A stretch of 12,307 bases of DNA from an uncultured Clostridia bacterium (GCA_946410505.1 CAMKAP010000038.1:1-12307); one strand, 5' to 3'; positions 1 through 6,589 are shown, numbered from the stretch's first letter. A program made the numbers and translations. The notes: generated from the sequence alone by a model not told the origin.

Positions 1-9
1 GTTATCCAT
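1..9 (-). CDS. 5' end (first 3 codons) of a divergently transcribed gene, cut by the window edge
   Basis: On the minus strand an ATG at 9-7 is followed by GAT AAC (Met-Asp-Asn) before the window ends. It is preceded by a clean Shine-Dalgarno, AAGGAGGA (complement of 17-24), with 7 nt between it and the ATG, which is close to ideal spacing. The longer minus-strand reading frame through 184..2 is in a different frame and stops at a TAA inside these codons, so it is not this gene. Three codons say nothing about function. Its position back-to-back with the flavoprotein gene, sharing an intergenic region with an operator-like palindrome, makes a regulator possible, but that is only a guess. Confidence 0.6.
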
Positions 10-16
10 TTCTGTG

Positions 17-24
17 TCCTCCTT
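17..24 (-). promoter_or_regulatory. Shine-Dalgarno of the leftward gene
   Basis: The minus strand reads AAGGAGGA, followed by 7 nt and ATG. This site is the main support for a gene starting at position 9 on the minus strand. Confidence 0.65.
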
Positions 25-40
25 CCTTCGTTGTGGCCCT

Positions 41-46
41 ATCATA
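41..46 (-). promoter_or_regulatory. possible -10 box for the leftward gene
   Basis: The minus strand reads TATGAT, five of six matches to the sigma-A -10 consensus, about 32 nt upstream of the minus-strand ATG. No convincing -35 box lies 16-18 nt further upstream (the region reads approximately AGGTTC), so this is weak. Confidence 0.3.
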
Positions 47-113
47 GCGCGCCAAACTTAGAGGAACCTTAAGTACCAGTTTTTTTTCCGGAAGAAAGCA
101 TTTTTTTCTTTCC

Positions 114-142
114 TTGCAAAAACATACAGGATGCGTTATACT
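114..142 (+). promoter_or_regulatory. sigma-A type promoter for the flavoprotein-hypA operon
   Basis: TTGCAA at 114-119 and TATACT at 137-142 are separated by exactly 17 nt. The -35 has four and the -10 five of six consensus matches. Transcription would start near 149, leaving a leader of about 70 nt before the ATG at 220. The leader contains a short hairpin (GTTTGC at 153-158 with GCAAAC at 164-169, 5-nt loop) and the AAGGAG ribosome site at 205-210. The -10 box lies between the arms of the inverted repeat at 120-156. Confidence 0.65.
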
Positions 143-156
143 TACGCTGTATGTTT
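120..156. promoter_or_regulatory. operator-like inverted repeat around the -10 box
   Basis: AAACATACAG at 120-129 and its exact reverse complement CTGTATGTTT at 147-156 flank a 17-nt spacer that holds the -10 box. The left arm sits in the -35/-10 spacer and the right arm lies at and just after the predicted start site. This is a typical place for a repressor to block RNA polymerase. The controlling protein is not identifiable from the window. The repeat does not resemble a Rex (TTGTTAA-type) or Fur box. A role as an RNA hairpin is unlikely, because most of the left arm would not be transcribed. Confidence 0.5.
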
Positions 157-219
157 GCGCGCTGCAAACCGAGAGAAGAAACACCCCATTTTTTATCTGT
201 TAATAAGGAGAGAGAACGA

Positions 220-2901
220 ATGGCAGAACTCAGACCGAAAATCGTCAAGCTGTGTCAGGTCGTCGGCGGTCTCACCGGCGTCGTGAACAAGATCGACGAG
301 AACGCCCCGGAGTACTACAGCCTGGCCAGCATCGTCACCGATGAAGAGGCCGATGTAGCCATCGCCGCCGGCCTGCGCAAGGTCCGCACCGCAGAATGGC
401 TGGCCAAGAAGGTCGGCAAGCCCGTGGAGGAAGTGGAAAAAATCGCCAAGCACCTGGCCTGGATCGGTGTTTTCCGCTGCACCTACAACAAGGAAAAGGG
501 CGTGGACGAGTACTTCATGCAGATCTTCGCCCCCGGCATCATGGAGATGCTGGTCAACAATCAGGAACTGCTGGACACCCACCCCGAGGTGGGCCGCGCC
601 TTCGAGGAGTACACCCGCATCCGCATGAAGACCATGTCCCCGCTGATCCCCAACGGCTACGGTCTGATGCGCGTGGTGCCCGTGGAATCCGCCATCAAGG
701 ATCTTCCCGGCGTCAGCGACTACGAGAAGCTCAGCTACTATCTCAATAAGTATGACACCTTCTGCGTCTCTCCCTGCTCCTGCCGCGCCTCCCGCAGCTC
801 CATCAATGACGGCTGCGGCCACCTGGCCGAGGAGATGTGCGTACAGATGGGCAAAGGCGCGGAGCATTACATCCGCACCGGCCGCGCCCGTCAGATCACC
901 CGCGAGGAGGCGCTGGAGATCATTGCCCGCGCCGAGGAAAACGGCCTGATGCACGACATCCCCAACATCGAAGAGGCCGGCGAGAGCGCCGCCATCTGCA
1001 ACTGCTGCGCCTGCGCCTGTTTCGGCCTGCGCGTGGGCCTGATGTTCGGCGCCCGCGACGCCATCCGCTCCAACTTCCAGGCGGAAGTGGACGAGGCCAA
1101 GTGCGTGGCCTGCGCCCAGTGCGTGGAGGTATGTCCCGCCAACGCCCTGAAGCTGGGTCAGAAGCTCTGCACCACCGTGAACATCGCCCCCTCCAGCTAT
1201 GTCAAGCTCTCCGACCATATCGTCTCCAAAGAGGTCTGGAACCCCGACTACCGCGAGAACCGCGAGGACGTGCTGCCCTCCGGCACCGCCCCCTGCAAGG
1301 TGGCATGCCCGGCCCACATCCCCGTCCAGGGTTATCTGAAGCTGGCTGCCCAGGGCCGCTATGAGGACGCGCTGGATCTGATCCGCACCGAGAACCCCCT
1401 GCCCGCCGTCTGCGGCCGTATCTGCAACAAGAAGTGCGAGCAGGAATGCACCCGCGGCGGCGTGGATGAGGCCGTCGCCATCGACGAGGTCAAGCGTTTC
1501 ATCGCCGACCACGACCTGAACGCGGAGAAGCGCCGCATCCCCAAGATGGTCAACCAGATCGGCAGACCCTACACCGAGAAGATCGCCATCATCGGCGCCG
1601 GCCCTGCCGGCCTGAGCTGCGCCTACTACCTGGCGAAGAAGGGCTACCCCGTCACCGTGTTCGACCGCAATCCTGCCCCCGGCGGCATGCTCAGCATGGG
1701 CATCCCCAACTTCCGCCTGGAGAAGGACGTGCTCAACGCCGAGATCGACGTGATCCGCGCCATGGGTGTGGAGTTCAAGTGCGGCGTGGAGGTCGGTAAG
1801 GACGTGACCATCCAGCAGCTGCGCGAAGAGGGCTACAAGGGCTTCTACGTGGCCATCGGCGCCCAGAAATCCTCCCCGCTGCGCATCCCCGGCGAAGAGC
1901 TGGAGGGCGTGTACGGCGGTGTGGACTTCCTGCGTGAAGTGAATCTGGGCAATAAGCCCGTCGTCGGCAAGAGCTGCGCCGTCATCGGCGCCGGCAACGT
2001 GGCCATGGACGTGTGCCGCACGGCCGTCCGCCTCGGCGCCGAGAATACTTATATTATTTATCGCCGTTCCCAGGCCGAGATGCCCGCCGATCCCGAGGAG
2101 GCCGCCGAGGCCATGGAAGAGGGCGTGCAGTTCCGCTTCCTCAATGCCCCCGTGGAGATCCTGGGCGAGGACGGCAAGGTCTGCGGATTGAAGGTGGAGA
2201 TCATGGAGCTGGGCGAGCCCGACGAGAAGGGACGCCGCAAGCCCGTGGGCACCGGCAGATTCGAGACCCTGGCTGTCGATTCCGTCATCGGCGCCATCGG
2301 CCAGAAGATCGACGTCGGATCTCTGGATCTGGGCGCTGCCGTCATCGGCAAGAAGGGCAACATCGAGGCCGACTCCCTGACCTATCAGACCGCCGAGAGC
2401 GACATCTTCGTGGGCGGCGATGTGTACACCGGCCCCAGCTTTGCCATCAACGCCATCGCGGCCGGCAAGGAGGCTGCCATCTCCCTGCACCGCTATGTTC
2501 ACCCCGGCCAGACCCTGACCATGGGCCGTGACCGCCGCGTCTACCGCGCATTGGACAAGGAGCATGTCCAGCTGGAGATGGGCGGCTTCGACAAGGAGCA
2601 CCGTCAGGTCCGCGGCTACAACGCCGAGAAGGCCAAGACCTTCTCCGACGCCCGCGTCACCTTTACCGAGGAGCAGGTGCGCAAGGAGTGCGCCCGCTGC
2701 CTGGGCTGCGGCGCTACCAAGGTCGACCCCTACCTCTGCATCGGCTGCGGCATCTGCACCACCCGCTGCAAGTTTGACGCGATCCACCTCAAGAAGGTCC
2801 GCGACTGGCACGCCGGCACCTTCGAGACCATGCCCATCAAGGCTGCGGCCGGCCTCGTAAAGAAGACCGGCAACATCATCAAGCGGGCGGTTACGAAGTA
2901 A
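220..2901 (+). CDS. multi-cluster Fe-S/FAD oxidoreductase with GltD-like NAD(P)H module
   Basis: This cytoplasmic flavoprotein (893 aa) probably moves electrons between NAD(P)H and low-potential Fe-S carriers; the partner is unknown. Residues 1-290 are a Cys-rich region with CxxxCxC at 182-188, Cys199, Cys207 and a CxCCxCxC cluster at 260-267. A ferredoxin motif CxxCxxCxxxCP follows at 295-306. A GltD/DPYD-type Fe-S domain (PCKVACP from 358, then Cys398, 402, 406, 410) leads into the FAD site GAGPAG (459-464), the pyridine nucleotide site GAGNVA (590-595) with YRRSQAEMPA (614-623), and the second flavin motif VGGD (731-734). The C-terminus has CxxCxxC (824-830) and CxxCxxCxxxC (840-850). The start at 220 has AAGGAG 9 nt upstream; an in-frame ATG at 151 has no ribosome site and lies on the promoter start point. 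The stop overlaps hypA. Plain GltD is about half this length, so a glutamate synthase subunit is unlikely. Confidence 0.88.
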   Translation: MAELRPKIVKLCQVVGGLTGVVNKIDENAPEYYSLASIVTDEEADVAIAAGLRKVRTAEWLAKKVGKPVEEVEKIAKHLAWIGVFRCTYNKEKGVDEYFMQIFAPGIMEMLVNNQELLDTHPEVGRAFEEYTRIRMKTMSPLIPNGYGLMRVVPVESAIKDLPGVSDYEKLSYYLNKYDTFCVSPCSCRASRSSINDGCGHLAEEMCVQMGKGAEHYIRTGRARQITREEALEIIARAEENGLMHDIPNIEEAGESAAICNCCACACFGLRVGLMFGARDAIRSNFQAEVDEAKCVACAQCVEVCPANALKLGQKLCTTVNIAPSSYVKLSDHIVSKEVWNPDYRENREDVLPSGTAPCKVACPAHIPVQGYLKLAAQGRYEDALDLIRTENPLPAVCGRICNKKCEQECTRGGVDEAVAIDEVKRFIADHDLNAEKRRIPKMVNQIGRPYTEKIAIIGAGPAGLSCAYYLAKKGYPVTVFDRNPAPGGMLSMGIPNFRLEKDVLNAEIDVIRAMGVEFKCGVEVGKDVTIQQLREEGYKGFYVAIGAQKSSPLRIPGEELEGVYGGVDFLREVNLGNKPVVGKSCAVIGAGNVAMDVCRTAVRLGAENTYIIYRRSQAEMPADPEEAAEAMEEGVQFRFLNAPVEILGEDGKVCGLKVEIMELGEPDEKGRRKPVGTGRFETLAVDSVIGAIGQKIDVGSLDLGAAVIGKKGNIEADSLTYQTAESDIFVGGDVYTGPSFAINAIAAGKEAAISLHRYVHPGQTLTMGRDRRVYRALDKEHVQLEMGGFDKEHRQVRGYNAEKAKTFSDARVTFTEEQVRKECARCLGCGATKVDPYLCIGCGICTTRCKFDAIHLKKVRDWHAGTFETMPIKAAAGLVKKTGNIIKRAVTK

Positions 2902-3242
2902 TGCACGAGCTGGGAATATGCGATGCCATGCTCAAAATGGTGCGCGGCATCATGAAGGACGAGGAGCTGACCGAGATCAGCCGCATCACCGTGGAGGTGG
3001 GGTCCCTCAGCGGCGTCATGCCGAATTTCCTGGCCGACTGCTGGGTCGCCGTCGCCGACGGCACCGAGCTGGAGAATACGGAGTTCGTGATCGAGGAGCT
3101 GGCCGGCACGGCCCAGTGCATGGACTGCGGCGAGGAGTTCACGGCGGATCTGAACGATCTGAAATGCCCGAAATGCCGGGGAAACAAGCTCGTTCCGCTT
3201 ACCGGCCGGGATTTGACGCTCAAGGAGATCCTGGCACCGTAA
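2901..3242 (+). CDS. hypA: hydrogenase/urease nickel incorporation protein HypA
   Basis: This is a small (113 aa) cytoplasmic metallochaperone that helps deliver nickel to Ni enzymes, classically [NiFe]-hydrogenase together with HypB. The N-terminus MHELGI matches the family's Met-His-Glu nickel site (usually MHELSI). A zinc-binding pair of motifs follows, CMDCGEEF and CPKCRG, and the length is normal. The start ATG shares its A with the stop of the flavoprotein gene (TAATG, 2899-2903), and only a weak G-rich sequence lies upstream, so translation is probably coupled by re-initiation. No hypB, other hyp gene, hydrogenase or urease gene is in the window, so its client is unknown. The pairing with an Fe-S flavoprotein may mean the two serve one redox enzyme encoded elsewhere. 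Confidence 0.93.
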   Translation: MHELGICDAMLKMVRGIMKDEELTEISRITVEVGSLSGVMPNFLADCWVAVADGTELENTEFVIEELAGTAQCMDCGEEFTADLNDLKCPKCRGNKLVPLTGRDLTLKEILAP

Positions 3243-3268
3243 GCTCAGCGCAGGAAACGATCCGCAGG

Positions 3269-3293
3269 GGCAGGGGGGCAAGCCCCCCCTGCC
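3269..3293 (+). terminator. G/C hairpin after hypA, probable terminator or REP-like element
   Basis: A perfect 10-bp stem, GGCAGGGGGG (3269-3278) with CCCCCCTGCC (3284-3293), encloses a 5-nt loop, CAAGC. It begins 27 nt after the hypA stop. No U-run follows, so it is not a textbook intrinsic terminator. It could terminate weakly, block 3' exonucleases, or be a copy of a dispersed intergenic repeat. Confidence 0.5.
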
Positions 3294-3564
3294 TTCGTCG
3301 GATTTACAAAAAACACCGGGTCCCTGCGGCCCAAATTCGCAGAATTGACAGTTTTTCGATTTAGTCTGCTAAGGGGTCTTGCACTTTCCGCTGCACTATG
3401 ATAATATGAATGCTACGATATCAGAGTTAACCGGAAATAATGCACAGTTTTTTCCAGCTCCTTTTGTGAGATGTTACAAATCTACCGAAGGGAGAAGGGA
3501 AGCGGCGCGGATCTCTCCCGGCTTATGCGCCGTTTCCAAGCGCATCTCTGACAGGAGAAAACCG
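3294..3564. other. non-coding leader/intergenic region before the four-TM gene
   Basis: No convincing protein gene is seen here; an open frame from a TTG at 3379 lacks a ribosome site. A perfect -35 hexamer TTGACA at 3345-3350 has no good -10 at 16-18 nt. A better -10 (GATAAT, 3400-3405) lies further on. The 3' part can fold in mutually exclusive ways: GGGAGA (3490-3495) with TCTCCC (3514-3519), CGGCGC (3503-3508) with GCGCCG (3527-3532), or TGCGC (3526-3530) with GCGCA (3540-3544). No known riboswitch was recognised. Confidence 0.4.
3378..3405 (+). promoter_or_regulatory. possible promoter for the small ORF/four-TM gene (and maybe the ABC operon)
   Basis: The -10 candidate GATAAT (3400-3405) matches consensus at five of six positions. 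The best upstream partner is CTTGCA/TTGCAC near 3378-3384 with 15-16 nt spacing and only about half the consensus bases. This is plausible because the preceding hairpin ends the hypA unit, but the -35 is weak. Confidence 0.35.
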
Positions 3565-3636
3565 ATGAAAATTGCTTCCCGCTTTTCTTCCAAGCCCGGG
3601 CCGCGTGCCGCTGTGAGGATTTTTGATGGCAATTGA
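3565..3636 (+). CDS. candidate 23-aa small protein or leader peptide
   Basis: The ATG at 3565 has AGGAG at 3553-3557 with 7 nt spacing, one of the better ribosome sites in this part of the window. The frame encodes 23 residues, starting MKIASRFSSK and ending RIFDGN, then TGA at 3634-3636. It overlaps the start of the following gene (ATG 3626) by 11 nt in another frame, so ribosomes finishing it could re-initiate there. It has five Arg/Lys residues and no clear membrane segment. No regulatory codon run such as repeated Trp or His is present. It may be a genuine small protein, a coupling device, or a chance frame. Confidence 0.4.
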   Translation: MKIASRFSSKPGPRAAVRIFDGN

Positions 3637-4162
3637 CCGCTACTCCGGCGACTACCGGATCCAGGAGTCGGTGGATGAGAAGGGGCGGATTCACAGCTCC
3701 GCCGAGTACATCGGCGCGCTGTACGTCCTTGCCGCAGGGGAAAAACGCGCCGCCCGTGCCGGACGGAAGGCTGCGGTCTGCTGTGTCGGCGCCTGGCTCG
3801 GCTTTTTTGCCGCTCTGCTTTTGGAGAGCGCCGCCATGCGCAGCCTGTATGTCGCCCTCCCCTGTGCCTTTGCGGCGCTGCCACTCTGGTTTATGAGCTC
3901 CGCCGTGCTGACCGCGTTGCGGGTGAAGAAGGGCTTCACCCATCGGGATGCGGACCGGCTCAATCTCCGTTTTCCGGCCTCGTGCGTTTTTACGGCCGTG
4001 CTGTCCGCGGCCGCACTGATCGGCGGGCTTTGCTCGCTGTTCATTGCGCGAAACGCCGCCTTGCCGGGGGACTGGCTGTTCCTCGGCGGGAATCTGCTGT
4101 GCCTGGTCTGCGCCGTGCTCGCGAAGAGACAGGGGAGAGACCTGGAGGCCCGGCCCCAATAA
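3626..4162 (+). CDS. unrecognised protein with four predicted membrane segments
   Basis: I do not recognise this 178-aa protein. Residues 1-48 are hydrophilic and charged, with no signal peptide. Hydrophobic stretches follow at about 49-67, 73-97, 117-140 and 149-166, separated by basic loops (RVKKGFTHRDADR near 99-111), and the tail is short and charged. The pattern of two helical hairpins suggests a small inner-membrane protein with both ends in the cytoplasm. The ATG at 3626 is preferred, with GAGGA at 3615-3619 and 6 nt spacing; the in-frame TTG at 3623 is immediately before it. It lies 51 nt upstream of the ABC operon on the same strand and may be co-transcribed with it, but nothing in the sequence ties it functionally to transport. 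Confidence 0.7.
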   Translation: MAIDRYSGDYRIQESVDEKGRIHSSAEYIGALYVLAAGEKRAARAGRKAAVCCVGAWLGFFAALLLESAAMRSLYVALPCAFAALPLWFMSSAVLTALRVKKGFTHRDADRLNLRFPASCVFTAVLSAAALIGGLCSLFIARNAALPGDWLFLGGNLLCLVCAVLAKRQGRDLEARPQ

Positions 4163-4167
4163 ACCGC

Positions 4168-4195
4168 TTATTATGCGCCGTTCGGCGTTTAATAA
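4168..4195 (+). other. inverted repeat between the four-TM gene and the binding-protein gene
   Basis: TTATTA (4168-4173) pairs with TAATAA (4190-4195), and inside it CGCC (4176-4179) pairs with GGCG (4184-4187) around a GTTC loop, with one mismatch and one G-U pair between. It ends 9 nt before the AGGAGG of the next gene. It could be a weak terminator, an operator (TATTAT at 4169-4174 resembles a -10 box, but no -35 is seen), or an mRNA structure near the ribosome site. Confidence 0.4.
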
Positions 4196-4213
4196 AATAA
4201 TTTTAGGAGGACA

Positions 4214-6589
4214 ATGAAAAACATGAGCAACCTCAAGAAGCTTCTCGCTCTCGTTCTGGCTCTTGTGATGGTATTCGCTCTCGCCGCCTGCGGCGAGTCT
4301 GCTGCTCCCGCCGCTTCCACGGAAGCCGAAGAAGCTGCCGCCACTGAGTCTGAGCCCGCTGCGGAAGAACCTGTCGCTGAAGAGCCCGCCGCTGAAGAAC
4401 CCGCCGCGGAGGCCGCGGAAGAGCCTGCCAGCGAAAACAACACTCTGGTTTATGCAACGTCTACCTTCGGCCAGAAGTTCAGCCCCTTCTTTGCCACCAC
4501 CGCGTATGACATGGAAGTTGTTGACCTGACCCAGGCCGGCCTGCTTGCCGCTGACCGCGGCGGCGCCGTGATCGAGAACGGCATTGCCGGTGAAGATGTG
4601 GACTACAACGGCACCAACTACCATTACGACGGCATGGCCGATGTCGAGGTCGTTCAGAACGACGACGGCACGGTCGATTACAACCTCACCATGCGTGATG
4701 ACATCGTCTTCTCTGACGGCGAGCCCGCCACCATCGACGACGTGATCTTTACCTTCTACGTGCTGGTCGACCCGACCTATGACGGCTCCTCCACCATCTA
4801 CGCTCTCCCCATCGAGGGCATGGAAGAGTACCGCAGCGGTATGGAAGCCCGCGGCAACGTGATCTTCGCCGCCGGTGACGCCGGCTACGAGGCCAACGAC
4901 CTGTACACCGAAGAGCAGTACAATACCTTCTGGGATTACTACAACAACGAAGCCGGCGCCGCCTTTGCGCAGGAGATCGTTGACTACTGCATCTCCAACG
5001 GCTACAACGCCGCCGACGACTCTGTCGCCGCCTGCGCTGCCAACTGGGGCTTCGAGCTGGCTGAAGACGCCACCGCCGCTGATTTCTGGGACGCGATCGT
5101 CGCTGCCTATGACACCGTCGAGGAAGCTGAAGAGACCGAGTCCGCCGGCTCCACCCGTCTGGGCCTGACCCTGGCCAACCTGGGCGCCGAGTACCAGGCC
5201 GGTGTCTCCACCGGTGACGGTGCTGCCAACGTTTCCGGTCTGACCCGTACCGGCGACTACAGCATGAGCATCCACATGACCAAGTTCGACGCCACCGCGA
5301 TCTACAACATGAGCTTCACCGTGGCTCCTCTGCACTACTACGGCGACGCTTCCCTGTATGATTACGACAACAACAGCTTCGGCTTTACCAAGGGCGATCT
5401 GTCTGGCGTCAAGGCCAAGAACACCCAGCCCCTCGGCTGCGGCCCCTATGTGTTCGACAACTACGCCAACGGCGTTGTGACGCTGCGCGCCAATGAGAAC
5501 TACTATAAGGGCAAGCCCGTCACCGAGATCCTGCTCCTGCAGGAGTCCGTTGACTCTGACTACATCCCCGGCATCGTGACCGGCACCTACGACCTGGCTC
5601 AGCCCTCCATCAACGACGCGGCTGTCTTGGCTATCAAGGACGCCAACTCCAACGGCGAGCTGGTGGGCGACACCCTGACCACCGTCCTGGTCGACTACCG
5701 CGGCTACGGCTACCTCGGCATCAACGCCGACCTTGTCAACATGGACAACGATCCGAGCTCCGACGCCTCCAAGGCGCTGCGCAAGGGCTTCATGACCCTG
5801 TTCTCCGTCTACCGCGACACCGTGATCAACTCCTACTACGGCGACCGCGCCGCTGTCATCCAGTACCCGATCTCCAACACCTCCTGGGCCGCCCCCAAGC
5901 CGGCTGACGAGGGCTACAAGACCGCTTACTCCGTCGACGTTGACGGCAATCCCATCTACGACGCCTCCATGAGCCAGGAGGATAAGTACGCCGCTGCGAA
6001 GGAAGCCGCCATCGGCTACTTCAAGGCCGCCGGCTTTACCTTCGACGAAGAGGCCGGTAAGTTCACCGACGTGGCCGAGACCTACGAGGTCATGATCCCC
6101 GGCCAGGGCCAGCAGGATCACCCCGCCTACGGTGTGGCTGTTGCCGCTTCCGAGGTCCTTGCGGATCTGGGCATCACCCTGCAGGTGAATGACGTTGGCA
6201 CCAGCGTGTGGAACAACGCTCTGGAGTCCAACACCGCCATGATGTGGGCCGCCGCCTGGCAGTCCACCGTCGACCCCGACATGACCCAGGTTTACTCCAG
6301 CGCCAATGCCCACGGCAACGGCACCAACTCCAACCACTACTCCGTCGATGACGCCGCTCTGGACGAGCTGATCGCTGCCGGCCGCTCCAGCGCCGACACC
6401 GAGTACCGCAAGAGCGTGTACAAGGACGCCATGGAGATCATCATGGACTGGGGCTGCGAGCTGCCTCTGTACCAGCGCAAGGACTGCACCGTTGCGTCCT
6501 CTGTCCGCGTTGATACCGACACCCTGCCCGGCGACATGACCCCGTACTGGGGCTGGTACGCCGAGGTCGAGACGCTGGCTGTCAAGTAA
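4214..6589 (+). CDS. ABC transporter substrate-binding lipoprotein, family 5 (peptide/nickel type)
   Basis: This membrane-anchored extracellular receptor captures the substrate and delivers it to the permeases encoded next. A lipoprotein signal peptide (basic start, hydrophobic core at about 10-24, lipobox ALAAC with Cys26) is followed by an Ala/Glu/Pro-rich linker to about residue 75. The mature domain shows features of extracytoplasmic solute-binding family 5: a DDGTVDYNLTMRDDIVFSDG stretch (near 152-171), GCGPYVFDNY (408-417), and a C-terminal DPDM / TEYRKSVYKDAMEI region. At 791 aa it exceeds the usual 500-600. Much of the excess is an acidic, Ala/Tyr-rich insertion at about 225-330. The start is uncertain: AGGAGG (4205-4210) lies only 3 nt before this ATG and 12 nt before the in-frame ATG at 4223, and both give a working signal peptide. 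The substrate cannot be told from sequence; oligopeptides are the default. Confidence 0.9.
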   Translation: MKNMSNLKKLLALVLALVMVFALAACGESAAPAASTEAEEAAATESEPAAEEPVAEEPAAEEPAAEAAEEPASENNTLVYATSTFGQKFSPFFATTAYDMEVVDLTQAGLLAADRGGAVIENGIAGEDVDYNGTNYHYDGMADVEVVQNDDGTVDYNLTMRDDIVFSDGEPATIDDVIFTFYVLVDPTYDGSSTIYALPIEGMEEYRSGMEARGNVIFAAGDAGYEANDLYTEEQYNTFWDYYNNEAGAAFAQEIVDYCISNGYNAADDSVAACAANWGFELAEDATAADFWDAIVAAYDTVEEAEETESAGSTRLGLTLANLGAEYQAGVSTGDGAANVSGLTRTGDYSMSIHMTKFDATAIYNMSFTVAPLHYYGDASLYDYDNNSFGFTKGDLSGVKAKNTQPLGCGPYVFDNYANGVVTLRANENYYKGKPVTEILLLQESVDSDYIPGIVTGTYDLAQPSINDAAVLAIKDANSNGELVGDTLTTVLVDYRGYGYLGINADLVNMDNDPSSDASKALRKGFMTLFSVYRDTVINSYYGDRAAVIQYPISNTSWAAPKPADEGYKTAYSVDVDGNPIYDASMSQEDKYAAAKEAAIGYFKAAGFTFDEEAGKFTDVAETYEVMIPGQGQQDHPAYGVAVAASEVLADLGITLQVNDVGTSVWNNALESNTAMMWAAAWQSTVDPDMTQVYSSANAHGNGTNSNHYSVDDAALDELIAAGRSSADTEYRKSVYKDAMEIIMDWGCELPLYQRKDCTVASSVRVDTDTLPGDMTPYWGWYAEVETLAVK
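4358..4426 (+). repeat. 15-bp repeats encoding an (A/V)AEEP linker
   Basis: Three consecutive 15-bp units (4358-4372, 4373-4387, 4388-4402), a partial unit (4403-4411) and a fourth (4412-4426) encode residues 49-71 as AAEEP/VAEEP repeats. They form a flexible acidic spacer between the lipid anchor and the binding domain. Such tracts can change length by slippage. Confidence 0.8.

Noticed and set aside
151..219. Upstream in-frame ATG for the flavoprotein
   Set aside because: It lies at the predicted transcription start with no ribosome site; the ATG at 220 has AAGGAG at 9 nt and gives a normal N-terminus.
193..2811. Long minus-strand open frame (872 codons) opposite the flavoprotein gene
   Set aside because: It is a mirror of a GC-rich gene with G/C-ending codons. 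Its translation is Ala/Gly/Asp/His/Leu-rich without recognisable domains, whereas the plus strand has many Fe-S and FAD motifs.
3379..3564. Longer open frame (TTG start at 3379) leading into the 23-codon small ORF
   Set aside because: No Shine-Dalgarno, overlaps the candidate -10 box, and composition is unlike the neighbours. Only the ATG at 3565 has a ribosome site.
4358..4426. Possible CRISPR or tandem repeat array
   Set aside because: The units are 15 bp, contiguous and in frame, and encode a protein linker. There are no spacers.
3482..6337. Long minus-strand open frame (951 codons) opposite the four-TM and binding-protein genes
   Set aside because: It is a Val/Gly-rich shadow of the binding-protein gene with no motif and no ribosome site; it spans two plus-strand genes and an intergenic hairpin.
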